A stretch of DNA of 64,000 nucleotides. Source: Dehalococcoidia bacterium. Its GTDB lineage: Bacteria; Chloroflexota; Dehalococcoidia; Tepidiformales; Tepidiformaceae. The notes beneath the pieces are model-generated. The model saw only the letters and a list, made by a program, of their open reading frames with translations, was not told the origin of the DNA and searched no databases. The stretch lies in the NCBI GenBank assembly GCA_020847985.1, contig JADLBC010000023.1:1-64000 (forward strand), read 5' to 3'. Position 1 is the first letter of the stretch; each line of letters begins with the position of its first letter. Positions 48,001-57,889 of the stretch are shown here, piece after piece. The position numbers were made by a program, and so were the translations under genes.

Positions 48001-49764
48001 TTATCGCTCGCCAGTGCGGGGGGTGGCGAACCACCAGGGCGGCGCACCGGGCGGCGCCTCGCCCCACTGCCGCTCGAACCATTCGAAGGTCGCCGCATCG
48101 CCCGGGTGAAGGTCGATCACCCAGTACGGGTCGAGCGCGTTCCAGCCCGCCACCAGTCCATCGAACACGAGCAGGGTGCCATCGTCGTGGCGCCACCGAA
48201 GCCGGAAGACAACGCGCGCATCGGCCCTTCGCGCCCCGCGCTTCTCCCACGCCGCGATCAGGTCGCGAATCGCCGCCGTCCCGTTCGGAGTCCGCCGCAC
48301 CGCCGCTACCGCCTGCTCGAACGCCCGCCCCGCGCCACCCGTTACGGTCGGATTCAGGAACGGCTTCAGCGGCGCCGGCACCAGCGTGAGCACGACCTCG
48401 TCCCAGTTCTCGACATGCATCCGGAACCCCTCGGAGGTCACCAGCTCCAGCAGATGCGGCCCGCGCTCGGTTTCGTGGAAGGGCGGCAGCGGAAACGGGT
48501 CGAAGCGCCGGGCGGCCGTGTTCCCGCCAATCAGCCGGCAGTCCGCGTCGAACACGAAGAGCGGCCACGGCAGCCGTTCCGCGTCCCGTTCCAGCTCTGC
48601 CGCCGAGAGGTAGTACACGGCGGCGTTGGGGTGGTAGGCGACATCCAGGCCCGACATCCACCGCGCGATCCATGCCGGTTCCGGGCTCATGCCGAGGTCC
48701 TCGAGGATGAAGTTCGTCGTCGGGCCATCCATCTGCAGCGTCCGCACGATCGTCATCACCGTGTCGCGCCGTGGCCGCCTCCGGCCCTTTTCGAGGCTGT
48801 ACACCGCATCCGCGGAAAGTCCCACGCGCGCGCCGAACTCCGCCTGCGAAAGGTCCAGCCGCTCCCGGAACGCGCGCAACGCCTCGTTCCATCGCACTGG
48901 CAGGTCCGGCTCCCAGTGCTCCCGCGAATGCGCCTCGCGGGTGCGCATCGTCCTCTCCACCCAGCGCCACGTTTCCGCGTTCGCCGGGTGCCAGTCGAAG
49001 GCGTAAAGCGAATCGAAGTCACTCCAGGCCCGGAACACGGTTTCGAAGCGGAGCACCGTGCCGTCGTCCACGCGCCACGTCACGGGGTGGCTGTTCCGGT
49101 TCCCTTCGCGCCATACCGGCACCGTCTGGTACAGCGTCAGCAGGTCGCCGAACGCCTCGGGGAAGCGGCTGCCGAGTGCCATCATCATCTGCAGCAGCGG
49201 CGCCGCGCCCTTCCCTGCTTCGCCCGTCTCCGAATCCGGCGGCCGCGAAAGGTGCGCCATCTTCCAGAACGAAACCTGCCGCCCGATGAGGTCCATCCAG
49301 TTCAGCAGGTGCTTGCGAAAATGCGCCGTCGCCGCCAGCCACACGACGTTGCGCTCCCCAAGCGTTTCAAAGTGCTCGGCAAAGTTCAGCTCGGCCACCG
49401 CCTCCGCCACGGAGTTCCACGCGAGGATGTCGTTGTAGTCATCGAGCAGCAGGAACGACCAGCGGTACGCCTCCATCTCGTCCGCGTACGGCCGCAGGCC
49501 GATGCGCCGCCGGCGCTGCAACTCGCCCGCCGGGCCGTTGGCTTCAGGTTCGAACCCGGCATCGGCCAGCACCGGCCGCCGCTCCGCGACCGGCATCTCC
49601 AGGCCTTCGCAGTACCGCAGGAGATTCTCCCGTTTCGGGTGCCGCCCGCCCGTTTCCCACGCCTCGATCGTCGCCTCGCCGATTCCCGCCGCATCGGCGG
49701 CCTGCTTCCGCGACCAGCCCATCGCGTCCCGTGCCCGCCGGATCGCCTCGCGCCATTCGTCCAC
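48001..49764 (-). CDS. Regulator with duplicated XRE HTH plus MmyB-like ligand-binding modules
   Basis: HTH1 'MGWSRKQAADAAGIGEATIEAWETGGRHP' and HTH2 'LDLSQAEFGARVGLSADAVYSLEKGRRRP'; module ends 'DDGTVLRFETVFRAWSDFDSLYAFDWHPANAETWRWVER' and 'DDGTLLVFDGLVAGWNALDPYWVIDLHPGDAATFEWFER'. Confidence 0.85.
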   Translation of the reverse strand: MDEWREAIRRARDAMGWSRKQAADAAGIGEATIEAWETGGRHPKRENLLRYCEGLEMPVAERRPVLADAGFEPEANGPAGELQRRRRIGLRPYADEMEAYRWSFLLLDDYNDILAWNSVAEAVAELNFAEHFETLGERNVVWLAATAHFRKHLLNWMDLIGRQVSFWKMAHLSRPPDSETGEAGKGAAPLLQMMMALGSRFPEAFGDLLTLYQTVPVWREGNRNSHPVTWRVDDGTVLRFETVFRAWSDFDSLYAFDWHPANAETWRWVERTMRTREAHSREHWEPDLPVRWNEALRAFRERLDLSQAEFGARVGLSADAVYSLEKGRRRPRRDTVMTIVRTLQMDGPTTNFILEDLGMSPEPAWIARWMSGLDVAYHPNAAVYYLSAAELERDAERLPWPLFVFDADCRLIGGNTAARRFDPFPLPPFHETERGPHLLELVTSEGFRMHVENWDEVVLTLVPAPLKPFLNPTVTGGAGRAFEQAVAAVRRTPNGTAAIRDLIAAWEKRGARRADARVVFRLRWRHDDGTLLVFDGLVAGWNALDPYWVIDLHPGDAATFEWFERQWGEAPPGAPPWWFATPRTGER

Positions 49765-49872
49765 GCTCGCCCTCCGTATCCGCCGAACGCTTCCTACAGA
49801 TGGCGATCTGTCGCGTCAATCGTTTTCGCGAAAGGCGACAGGATCTGGCGCGAACACCCCGCCGCGAGCCGG

Positions 49873-50124
49873 CTACTGCTCCGCCGTGTCATGCCTCGCG
49901 TCGCCATACCCGGCGTCCGCGACAATCCGGCGCCGTTCCGTGGCCGTCACGCCCAGCGTCCGGCAATAGGCGATCAGGTTTTCCATGCGCGGGTGGCGTC
50001 TGCCCGTCTCCCAGGCCTCGATTGTCGCTTCGCCCAGCCCCGCGGCCTCGGCCGCCTGCCGGCGCGACCACTTTCGCGCCCGGCGCGCCTGCTTGATTGC
50101 GCCCTGCCAGCCATCCACGCGCAC
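49873..50124 (-). CDS. Stand-alone XRE-type HTH protein, paralog of the adjacent regulator's first HTH
   Basis: 'WSRRQAAEAAGLGEATIEAWETGRRHPRMENLIAYCRTLGV' versus 'WSRKQAADAAGIGEATIEAWETGGRHPKRENLLRYCEGLEM'. Confidence 0.8.
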   Translation of the reverse strand: MRVDGWQGAIKQARRARKWSRRQAAEAAGLGEATIEAWETGRRHPRMENLIAYCRTLGVTATERRRIVADAGYGDARHDTAEQ

Positions 50125-50312
50125 ATCCTTCGCCGGTCAGCACGGCGCACCCGAAGGTGGTCCGCTGCCGCGTCAGTCTCTGGCGCCGCCCGGCGATGCC
50201 GGCGTCCGCTCCATCGCCGGCATCGCCCGCGCAGGAGCAAACCACGTGCGATGGGGACCGGCCAAGTGCAAAACTCGTACTGATGTAGGCCTGCCACGGT
50301 CCGCGGGCGTCG

Positions 50313-51107
50313 CTACCCGTGTACCGGTTCGAAGAGGTGCGTGCGAACCCAGTCCGCCGTCATCCGCGGCCGCGCCAGCGCCACCTGGTGCCTCCCGGTC
50401 GGCGCGACCCGCAGCCGCCAGCCGTACCGCGCCGCGATTTCGCGCACCGGTCCGACCGGCGCCGCCCCGTCCCGTTCGCCGTGCAGCGCCTCCACGGGCC
50501 GCGTGACGCGCTGCGCCAGCCCTTCCACGTGCCCGGCGAAGATGATCGCCTCCAGCCCCTCGGCGTGGCTCTCCAGCGTGTGTTCGAACGCCCCCGATGC
50601 CGCCAGCTCCGTGTATTCCCACGGCACCCGCCTCGCGACCGGCAGCCACACCCGCCGCGTGCGGTGAATCGCCTCGCAGCCCATGTGTGTCAGTTCGTGC
50701 CGCCGCAAGAACAGGTCGCGCACTCGGCTCCGCCGGCGCAGGTGCGCCCGCCCCTCCGCCCGCGACGCGTACACCGGCAGGTTCGCGACACCCACCCGCT
50801 GGAACTGCCCCGGCACCCGGGCCGCCAGCCCCAGCGCGACGATGGCGCCCATCGAATGCCCCAGCACATGCGTCGGCCGCTCCGCCTCCACCAGCGGCAG
50901 CAGCGCCTCGACCACGTCCTCAAGCTGGTACGAAGGCATCGCGCGGCCTGTGCGGCCGTATCCCGGGAGGTCCGGCGCGATCACCGTTGCATCGTGCGAA
51001 AGCTCCTCCGTCAGCGCATCCCACACCTGCCGCCGTACGAGGAAGCCATGAACCAGCAACAGCCGCGGCCGTTCCACGTCGTCGTTCACTCCCCGATGGT
51101 CGCGCAC
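50313..51107 (-). CDS. Alpha/beta hydrolase
   Basis: 'LLLVHGFLVRRQVWDALTEEL', 'HVLGHSMGAIVALGLAARVP'. Confidence 0.9.
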   Translation of the reverse strand: MRDHRGVNDDVERPRLLLVHGFLVRRQVWDALTEELSHDATVIAPDLPGYGRTGRAMPSYQLEDVVEALLPLVEAERPTHVLGHSMGAIVALGLAARVPGQFQRVGVANLPVYASRAEGRAHLRRRSRVRDLFLRRHELTHMGCEAIHRTRRVWLPVARRVPWEYTELAASGAFEHTLESHAEGLEAIIFAGHVEGLAQRVTRPVEALHGERDGAAPVGPVREIAARYGWRLRVAPTGRHQVALARPRMTADWVRTHLFEPVHG

Positions 51108-51128
51108 CGTGCGTCCCGCCGCCAGCCG

Positions 51129-51881
51129 TCAGCGAAGCGAACGTCCGCCGTCGATCGTCATCACCGAACCGGTGACATAGCCGCTCGCCGCGCTCGCCAG
51201 GTAGAGCGCGGCGCCCGTCACATCCTCCGCCGCGGCGACGCGCCCCATCGGCACGTCCCCGCGCAGCTTGTCACCCCAGCGGCTCGCGAAGAGGTCGTTC
51301 GTAAAGTCGGTATCCACCCACCCGGGCGCGATGCTGTTCACCCGCACGCCGCGGTCCGCCCATTCCAGCGCCAGCGACCGCGTCAGCTGGTCCATCGCCG
51401 CCTTCGTCGCGCCGTAGACGCTCAGCCGCTCCAGCGGGTGGCTCGCCGCCACCGAGCTGATGTTGATGATCGAACCCGGCAACCCCGCCTCAAACAGCCG
51501 CCGCGCCACTTCCGTCGACCAGAAGAACGTGCCTCGCACATTGATGGTGAACGCCGGGTCCCAGTCCTCCACCGTCACGAACTCCGCCCGCTTGTAAAAC
51601 GAACTGACGCCGGCGTTATTCACGAGGATGGTGACCGGCTGCAGCCGCCATGCCTCCTCCGCCGTGCGCGCCACCTCGGCGAGGTCCGCGTTGTCGCATA
51701 CTTTGCCGATCGCGTTCGGCCCCAGCGCCGCCTCCGCCTCGCGCAGCTGGTCCGCGTTGCGCGCGGTGATGACCACGCGTGCACCCGCCGCCACGAACGC
51801 CTTCGCGATCGCGAACCCGATCCCCCGCGACCCGCCCGTCACCACCGCCAGCTGCCCTTCGAGTGAAAACGCTTCGTCCAT
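51129..51881 (-). CDS. SDR-family NAD(P)-dependent oxidoreductase
   Basis: 'AVVTGGSRGIGFAIAKAFVAAGARVVITARN', 'NNAGVSS', 'YGATKAAMDQLTRSLALEWADRGVRVNSIAPG'. Confidence 0.95.
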   Translation of the reverse strand: MDEAFSLEGQLAVVTGGSRGIGFAIAKAFVAAGARVVITARNADQLREAEAALGPNAIGKVCDNADLAEVARTAEEAWRLQPVTILVNNAGVSSFYKRAEFVTVEDWDPAFTINVRGTFFWSTEVARRLFEAGLPGSIINISSVAASHPLERLSVYGATKAAMDQLTRSLALEWADRGVRVNSIAPGWVDTDFTNDLFASRWGDKLRGDVPMGRVAAAEDVTGAALYLASAASGYVTGSVMTIDGGRSLR

Positions 51882-51925
51882 CCCCGCGTTCTACCACCCG
51901 CCCGCGTCACGGTCGCGGGGCGCCC

Positions 51926-52957
51926 CTACTGGAAGATCACGACATCCGGCTGGGGCGAAATCGCCGCCACCTGCCACGGCGCCAGCAGGTTCACGTCCTC
52001 GTCGTAGAACAGCTTCAGCCCGCCGTGCGGGGCGCCGTCCTCCCGTACGAACTGGTCATAATGCGCGAGCTTGATCCCCTGCCCGCCAAACCCGTCCATG
52101 TCGATCACGAGGTCCACGCCCGGGTACCACTGCAGGCCGCTCTTGTTCCGGATCATGCTGGGAGTGAACTGGTGCACGATGAGCATCCGGTTCGAGAGCC
52201 CGTGCGCCGTGATGTAGTCCGACATCAGCCGCTGCGCCTCGTTGATCGCGCTCGCGTCCATTCCGCCGATGGCCGTGCCCGGCGCCACCCCCGGAGGCAT
52301 CGCCCACTCCGGGTCCACCGCAAGATGCACGCGCGGATTCGAAAGGTACGGCAGGAGCCGCGGGATCTCCTCCGCCACCGTGCTGTGGCCCATCTGCACA
52401 TCGAGGATCACGACGAGGTCGTTCGCCTCGGCCAGCGCCAGCTGATGGTCGATGGATTCCCACGGCATCCGCACCAGCCAGCTGCCGTCCGCCGTGGCAC
52501 TCGCCTGCGCCACCGCCGCGATGAGGTGCAGCCCGCCGATGGCGTGCCGCCCGCCGTTCGCCTCATCGTACGCGGCCACTTCGCGCCCGAGCCGGGCGAG
52601 CATCTCCGCCTCCGTGCCCTCGCCCAGCACGCCGAGCCCGGGCACGCCCGGGTACCCGTAATACGCGACCACCTGGCAGTTCCGCAGCACCGAATCGCCG
52701 TCGGCCGGCCGTACATCGAAGCCGCCCATGTCGCCGCGCGGCTCGAAGCAGCGTGTTGGCTTCGCCGGGATCGCCGGCGGCGGAGGGAGAGGAGTTGGCG
52801 TCGGCATCGGCGGTGCTTCGCCGTCCCGCGCGACCATCGGCGCGACCGCTCGAACGGGCCTGACCTGATCGGCGCTGCCGGTCTCACCCAGCGCGCCGAT
52901 GCCCAGTCCCGCCAGCAGGATGAACATCGCGACGAAGAGCCCGGCCGGAGTACTCAC
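51926..52957 (-). CDS. Hypothetical secreted/membrane-anchored protein
   Basis: N-terminal hydrophobic segment, Pro-rich linker, then globular domain 'NCQVVAYYGYPGVPGLGVLGEG'. Confidence 0.65.
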   Translation of the reverse strand: MSTPAGLFVAMFILLAGLGIGALGETGSADQVRPVRAVAPMVARDGEAPPMPTPTPLPPPPAIPAKPTRCFEPRGDMGGFDVRPADGDSVLRNCQVVAYYGYPGVPGLGVLGEGTEAEMLARLGREVAAYDEANGGRHAIGGLHLIAAVAQASATADGSWLVRMPWESIDHQLALAEANDLVVILDVQMGHSTVAEEIPRLLPYLSNPRVHLAVDPEWAMPPGVAPGTAIGGMDASAINEAQRLMSDYITAHGLSNRMLIVHQFTPSMIRNKSGLQWYPGVDLVIDMDGFGGQGIKLAHYDQFVREDGAPHGGLKLFYDEDVNLLAPWQVAAISPQPDVVIFQ

Positions 52958-53006
52958 GCCGCGAGTCTACCGCGCACGAGCCCTCCGCTCCTCGCCCGAG
53001 GTGGCC

Positions 53007-53510
53007 TTATTTCCCCGCCGACAGCGACCCCACATCCTTCCACACCAGCTGCGCGCCCGAGTGCCCCGCCGCGACCATGATCCCCGTCGCGCCCACGCCC
53101 ACCACCAGCGCCAGCGCATACACCGCCATCGGCGCCCACGGCGGGAGGTTCCACCGCTTCCCGAACTTCGTCACCAGGAAGAGCCCGATCGCCGTGAGTG
53201 CGAAGACCACGGCCAGGTTGCGTGCCATCTCGCCGTCCTCCGGATGGTCGCCAAAGCGCGGCCGTTGGAGCCCCTGGGCGCGCGCGGCATCCTTCACGCG
53301 GTCCTCGAGCGGCTCCCCGGTGCCCGCCGCCATGATCGCGAAGAACGCCCCGGCCGCCGCCAGCAGCGCAATCGGCAATGCGTAGACCTGCCGCCAGGGC
53401 GCCCGCCAGCCCGTCACCGCGAGCGCGAGGAAGGCGAGGGGCACCATCACGACGGCCGCGTGAACGATGAGCGCGTGCGCCGGCAGCCCGGCGAGCTTGT
53501 CAATTTCCAT
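53007..53510 (-). CDS. DUF2231-like membrane protein
   Basis: 'LPAHALIVHAAVVMVPLAFLALAVTGWRAPW...AIGLFLVTKFGKRWN'. Confidence 0.7.
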   Translation of the reverse strand: MEIDKLAGLPAHALIVHAAVVMVPLAFLALAVTGWRAPWRQVYALPIALLAAAGAFFAIMAAGTGEPLEDRVKDAARAQGLQRPRFGDHPEDGEMARNLAVVFALTAIGLFLVTKFGKRWNLPPWAPMAVYALALVVGVGATGIMVAAGHSGAQLVWKDVGSLSAGK

Positions 53511-53698
53511 GAATCCTCCAGGGCACCCCGCGGGTGGTGTTCACCATGGCACCCCCGCGTCCCGCAGCGCGATACGTCCGTTCAGCCACTTTTTCCCCGG
53601 CCCTGCCCGCGCCTTGACCCCACCCGAACCTCGCCCGCGTTGACGCCCGCGCCGCTCCCGGACGAAGGTGAGCCACAAACCGTCCCCCGGGAGGCGCC

Positions 53699-53920
53699 AT
53701 GTGCCGCAGCATCAAGCCCCTTCGCACTACCACCGGTCCCGCCACCGACGACGAGGTCCTCGCCGCCGCGCTCCAGTTCGTCCGTAAGGTCAGCGGCTTC
53801 CGTGCCCCTTCGAAGGCGAACGAAGAGGCGTTCAACGCTGCCGTTGGCGATATCACCGCCGCTACCGGCCGCCTCCTGCGCGCGCTTCCGCCGAAGAAAG
53901 AAGTACCCGTCCGCGATTGA
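53699..53920 (+). CDS. DUF2277-like small protein
   Basis: 'MCRSIKPLRTTTGPATDDEVLAAALQFVRKVSGFRAPSKANEEAFNAAVGDI'. Confidence 0.75.
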   Translation: MCRSIKPLRTTTGPATDDEVLAAALQFVRKVSGFRAPSKANEEAFNAAVGDITAATGRLLRALPPKKEVPVRD

Positions 53921-54020
53921 GGGAGGGGGCGACGAACGGCGCCCGCCTTCGGGCCCTTCGCCCGGCCCGGTCTGCCCGCAGCCAGGCTACAGTCCACGAG
54001 CGGAGCGGCCCGGAGGATGC

Positions 54021-54614
54021 GTGCCCGGTGAACTCGCACGTGCCCTGGCTTTCGTCGCGCTCGGCCTCGCGTTGCTCGCCTACTTCCTTCTTGAGTCCGG
54101 ACGCCATCTCATCGCAATCATTCGCGGCGATCGCGCCAGTGCCTCCGATGCGGGTTCGCTCCCCGCGATCGCGGCCGTCTGGTTTCTCGCCGTCATCGTC
54201 GCCTTCAGCCTGACGTTCACGGCCAGGGGCCTCGACTTCCCGGGGGGCTGGCCAGCGTGGTGGTTTGCCGGCGCGGTGCTGGTCGCGGCGGGAGCGGCCC
54301 TCCGGCTCCGCGCCCTGGGCGCCCTCGGCGAAGCCTACAGCCCGGCCGTGCATGTCGAAGCCGGGCAGCGCATCGTGACCGGCGGCCCTTACCGCGTGGT
54401 GCGCCACCCCGCCTACACGGGCGCGCTCGTGATGCTGACGGGCATCGGCGTCGCGTCCGCGAACGGAGCCGCGCTGGCGGTCTGCATCGGCCTCCCGCTC
54501 GCCGTGCTCCTCTTCCGCATCCGCATCGAGGAGCGCGCGCTCTTCGCCGCCCTCGGCGAACCGTATGCCGCCTACGCCGCCGGTCGAAAGCGCCTCATCC
54601 CGTTCGTCTGGTAA
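54021..54614 (+). CDS. Isoprenylcysteine carboxyl methyltransferase-family membrane protein
   Basis: 'IVTGGPYRVVRHPAYTGALVMLTGIGVASANG...RIEERALFAALGEPYAAYAAGRKRLIPFVW'; GTG start. Confidence 0.85.
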   Translation: MPGELARALAFVALGLALLAYFLLESGRHLIAIIRGDRASASDAGSLPAIAAVWFLAVIVAFSLTFTARGLDFPGGWPAWWFAGAVLVAAGAALRLRALGALGEAYSPAVHVEAGQRIVTGGPYRVVRHPAYTGALVMLTGIGVASANGAALAVCIGLPLAVLLFRIRIEERALFAALGEPYAAYAAGRKRLIPFVW

Positions 54615-54617
54615 TCC

Positions 54618-55361
54618 CTACCGCTCGCGCTTCCAGGCCGCGGCCATCGCCATGCCTTCTTCCTCGCCCCGGACGCGGTGCATCAGCGCCGTCGCGTGCA
54701 CCAGGTCGCCGAAGAACACCGCCGGGTCGTCGCCGGTCGCGTAGGGCTCGTCGCGCCCGATGTACTCGACGTGCAGCCGTTCGCACAGGTCCCGCGCTCG
54801 CCGGTGAAATTCGAACCGTCGCGCCTCGGCCCATGCCAGCGCCTTCGGCGAAACGTCGGCGCTGAGGGCGTTCTGCGGCCCACGCACGACGAGCACCGTC
54901 CCCTCGCGCGCCAGCACTCGCCGCGCGCTCGCCTCCAACACCGCCATGACTTCGTCCACGGTGAAGTTGGCGTCACCGCCGATGGTCCGCAGGAGCGCGC
55001 GCCGCGCCAGATGGTACGGCGGCGATTCCGCCAGCCAGTGCACCCGCGCCGATGCCGTCCCGACGTCCGACAACGCTTCGCCCACGCGCCCGATCCGCCG
55101 CTTCAGGCGCAGCGGCACCGAACGGAACGTCACCCAGTACGCGGCGAGCCGGATCACCACCACGTCCGGCTTCGTCTCATCCAGCCAACGGTCCAGGTGC
55201 ACGGGGAACGGTGGCGTCGGCCACATCACCTTCGAAACAGTGTGCGCCGCTTCGCCCGTCTCCGCCGTGAACACGCGCTCCGCCACGACCGTGGCGCGCT
55301 CCGCCTCCGGCACCCGCTCATTGAAGTCGTCGCTGTTTGTCAGTCGCAGGATTACGGCCAA
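54618..55361 (-). CDS. Hypothetical protein, possibly SGNH-hydrolase-like
   Basis: 'MAVILRLTNSDDFNERVPEAERATVVAERVF...LDETKPDVVVIRLAAYWVTFRSVPLRLKRRIG'; family call is weak. Confidence 0.5.
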   Translation of the reverse strand: MAVILRLTNSDDFNERVPEAERATVVAERVFTAETGEAAHTVSKVMWPTPPFPVHLDRWLDETKPDVVVIRLAAYWVTFRSVPLRLKRRIGRVGEALSDVGTASARVHWLAESPPYHLARRALLRTIGGDANFTVDEVMAVLEASARRVLAREGTVLVVRGPQNALSADVSPKALAWAEARRFEFHRRARDLCERLHVEYIGRDEPYATGDDPAVFFGDLVHATALMHRVRGEEEGMAMAAAWKRER

Positions 55362-55391
55362 CGCCCCACCCCCATCTGCTCGTCGCTTCCG

Positions 55392-55838
55392 CTATCCGCG
55401 TGCGAACGTGCCACGGCGGACCGCCAGCAGCAGCAGCGCACCCGCCACCGGCGGCAGCACAAAGGCCACCGCGCTCGCCACGCCGATCGCCGTTTCCAGG
55501 GCACTCAGGTCCTCGGCCGCGAACTCCATGCCCGCCAGGGGCAGCAGCGGCAGACCCGCGCCCACCAGCGTCCAACCGGCGAACCGCGGGTACGAAGGCG
55601 AGAACAGCACCAGTGCCAGCAGCGAGATCGCGCCGAACGAGTAGGCGAAGGACAGGAAGTCGATCGCGCCCCGGCTCAGCCCGGCGCCGTCATCGCCGAA
55701 GTCGTCCTTGGCGATGCGATACCCGAACGCGCAGAGCAAGAACAGCGCCGCCGAGATCGCCACCAGGATGGCCGGCACCGCCACCGTGCGAAGGCGTGCA
55801 TGCGCCTCCCTCGCATCCTCCTCGTCAGCCCCCGGCAT
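55392..55838 (-). CDS. Hypothetical membrane protein
   Basis: Multiple hydrophobic segments; start MPGADEEDAREAHARL. Confidence 0.55.
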   Translation of the reverse strand: MPGADEEDAREAHARLRTVAVPAILVAISAALFLLCAFGYRIAKDDFGDDGAGLSRGAIDFLSFAYSFGAISLLALVLFSPSYPRFAGWTLVGAGLPLLPLAGMEFAAEDLSALETAIGVASAVAFVLPPVAGALLLLAVRRGTFARG

Positions 55839-55914
55839 CGCCCCTCCCCGGCCTCGTGCTCCATTCACCGTAGCGGCATCGGCTCCAGTGGGCCACGCAC
55901 ACTGGCCGGGCGCG

Positions 55915-55950
55915 GACCAACGAGAAAGGGCAGCCGCGAGGCTGCCCCTT
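55915..55950 (-). terminator. Intrinsic terminator of etfBA
   Basis: GGGCAGCC/GGCTGCCC stem; minus-strand tail TTTCTCGTTGG. Confidence 0.7.
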
Positions 55951-55974
55951 CATCGATTGCGAACGCTTCGCGGA

Positions 55975-56934
55975 TTAGCCCAGCTTCTTGATCTCCTCGA
56001 TCAGCGCCGGGACAACCTTCTTGAAGTCGTCGATGATGGCGAACTTCGAAACCTTCACCATGTTGGCGTCGGGGTCCTTGTTGATCGCGACGATGTTCTT
56101 CGAACCCGCCATGCCCGCCATGTGCTGGCTGGCGCCGCTGATCGCGACCGCGATGTACAGGTTCGGCGAAACCGTCTTGCCCGTCAGGCCCACCTGCTGC
56201 GAAGGCGGATACCAGCCCAGGTCGCACGCCGCGCGCGAAGCGCCAACGGCGCCCGCCGGCATCGTGCCCGCGAGGTCCTCGAGCATCTTGAAGGCCGCGC
56301 CATCGCCCAGGCCACGCCCGCCGGCCACGACCACCGCCGCGTCCTCGAGCTTGATGCCCGTCGATTCCGCCTTCGAGATCCCCAGCACGGTGATGCGCGC
56401 CGTACCGGCCGCATCGATCGTCTTCGTCTCGCCGCCGCCCGCACCGGCCTCGGGCGCATCGAACGACTTGCCCTTCACCGTCGCGATCTGCAGCGGGGAC
56501 TTCCAGGTGTGCTCGGCCCGGGCGTTGCCGCCGAAAGCCGCGCGCGTCACCCGCAGGCGCCCGCCATTGATCTTCAGCTCGACGCAGTCCATCGCCGCGC
56601 CCGTCTTGTTCGCGAAGGCGAGCGCGGGGGCGAGGTCACGCCCGAGGCTGCTCTGCGCGATCAGGACGATGTCCGCGCCGGACTGCTCGATCGCGGCCTG
56701 CACGGCCGGCTGAAGCACTTCCGCCATGTTGCTCGCGAGCGCCGCGTTCGTGCCCACGTAGACGGTGGCCGCCCCGTGCTGGAGCAGCGCATTGGCGCCC
56801 GCCTGGCCGGCCACGAACGCCGACACCGCGCCGCCGCCCTGCGAGGAGAGCTGCTGCGCCGCGCCGAGCAGTTCGAGCGAGGAGGCCGAAACGCCGTCCC
56901 CGGCCGCTTCGGCAACAACCAGAATTCCTGCCAT
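55975..56934 (-). CDS. etfA: Electron transfer flavoprotein alpha subunit
   Basis: '[25 protein letters not shown]', '[45 protein letters not shown]'. Confidence 0.95.
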   Translation of the reverse strand: MAGILVVAEAAGDGVSASSLELLGAAQQLSSQGGGAVSAFVAGQAGANALLQHGAATVYVGTNAALASNMAEVLQPAVQAAIEQSGADIVLIAQSSLGRDLAPALAFANKTGAAMDCVELKINGGRLRVTRAAFGGNARAEHTWKSPLQIATVKGKSFDAPEAGAGGGETKTIDAAGTARITVLGISKAESTGIKLEDAAVVVAGGRGLGDGAAFKMLEDLAGTMPAGAVGASRAACDLGWYPPSQQVGLTGKTVSPNLYIAVAISGASQHMAGMAGSKNIVAINKDPDANMVKVSKFAIIDDFKKVVPALIEEIKKLG

Positions 56935-56949
56935 GTTCGTCGGTGCTCC

Positions 56950-57753
56950 TTAGACCAGCTTCGCCGCGCGAAGCTTCTGCGCGAGAACGGCCGCCTTCTC
57001 TTCCGGCGTGTCGCCCTCGATGATCTCGACGTTGCTCTCGACCTTCGGCACGTAGAGCGCTTCCAGCGGCATCGCCCGGTTGGCCGCGCCCACTTCATCC
57101 GCACCCAGGCCAAGGTCCGCGGCGCCCCACACCTGCACCGTCTTCTTCGCCGCCATCATGATCTGGCGAAGCTGCGGGTAGCGCGGCTCGCCGAATTCGT
57201 TCGAAACCGAGACCACGGCCGGCAGCGCCACTTCCACGCTCTGGAAGCCGTCGTCCAGCACGCGCTCCACCTTCAGTCCCGCGCCGCCCTTTTCGATCGC
57301 CTTCGCGACCGTCACCACCGGCACGTTCAGCGCCTGGCCGACACCCGTCGGCACCACGCCCATGTCCCAGTCCGCCGAAGCGCGGCCCATGAGCACGAGG
57401 TCGGCGCCGCCCAGCTTCTCAATCGCCTTCGCGAGCGCGTTCGCCGTCTGGAAGTTGTCGATGTCGCCGAACGCCGGGTCGTTCAGCAGAACGCCCTCGT
57501 CCGCGCCCATCGCCAGCGCGTGCTTGATCGCGTCGCGCGCGCTATCGGGGCCAAGGCTGATGACCGTGACCTTCCCGCCGCCATCCGCTTCCTTGAGGCG
57601 GAGCGCCGCCTCCGTGGCCTGCGGGTCGTACGGGTTCACAACGGGCGCGATGCCCTGGGCGGGGATTACCTTCTTCGCCGCTTCGTCCACCTTGAAGGAC
57701 GCTGCGGGCGTTTCCGGGTCCGGGATTTGCTTAACGCAGACGATGATGTTCAC
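56950..57753 (-). CDS. etfB: Electron transfer flavoprotein beta subunit
   Basis: 'MNIIVCVKQIPDPETPA', 'VNPYDPQATEAALRLKE', 'LVLMGRASADWDMGVVPTGVGQALN'. Confidence 0.95.
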   Translation of the reverse strand: MNIIVCVKQIPDPETPAASFKVDEAAKKVIPAQGIAPVVNPYDPQATEAALRLKEADGGGKVTVISLGPDSARDAIKHALAMGADEGVLLNDPAFGDIDNFQTANALAKAIEKLGGADLVLMGRASADWDMGVVPTGVGQALNVPVVTVAKAIEKGGAGLKVERVLDDGFQSVEVALPAVVSVSNEFGEPRYPQLRQIMMAAKKTVQVWGAADLGLGADEVGAANRAMPLEALYVPKVESNVEIIEGDTPEEKAAVLAQKLRAAKLV

Positions 57754-57889
57754 GCGGTAGCCGGCCTCCTGCGGCAGCCGGCGGCACCCTGGCCCCCGGC
57801 AGATTTCATACGTTTCGGGTTCGGGAAACCGCCCGGGATGGTATCACAAATGAAGCGCTTGTGAAATCTCGCACAGTTCCGCCCAAACC

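Noticed and set aside
47509-50283. 924-aa plus-strand ORF
   Set aside because: Antisense to the aldo/keto reductase and XRE regulators; shadow ORF in high-GC sequence.
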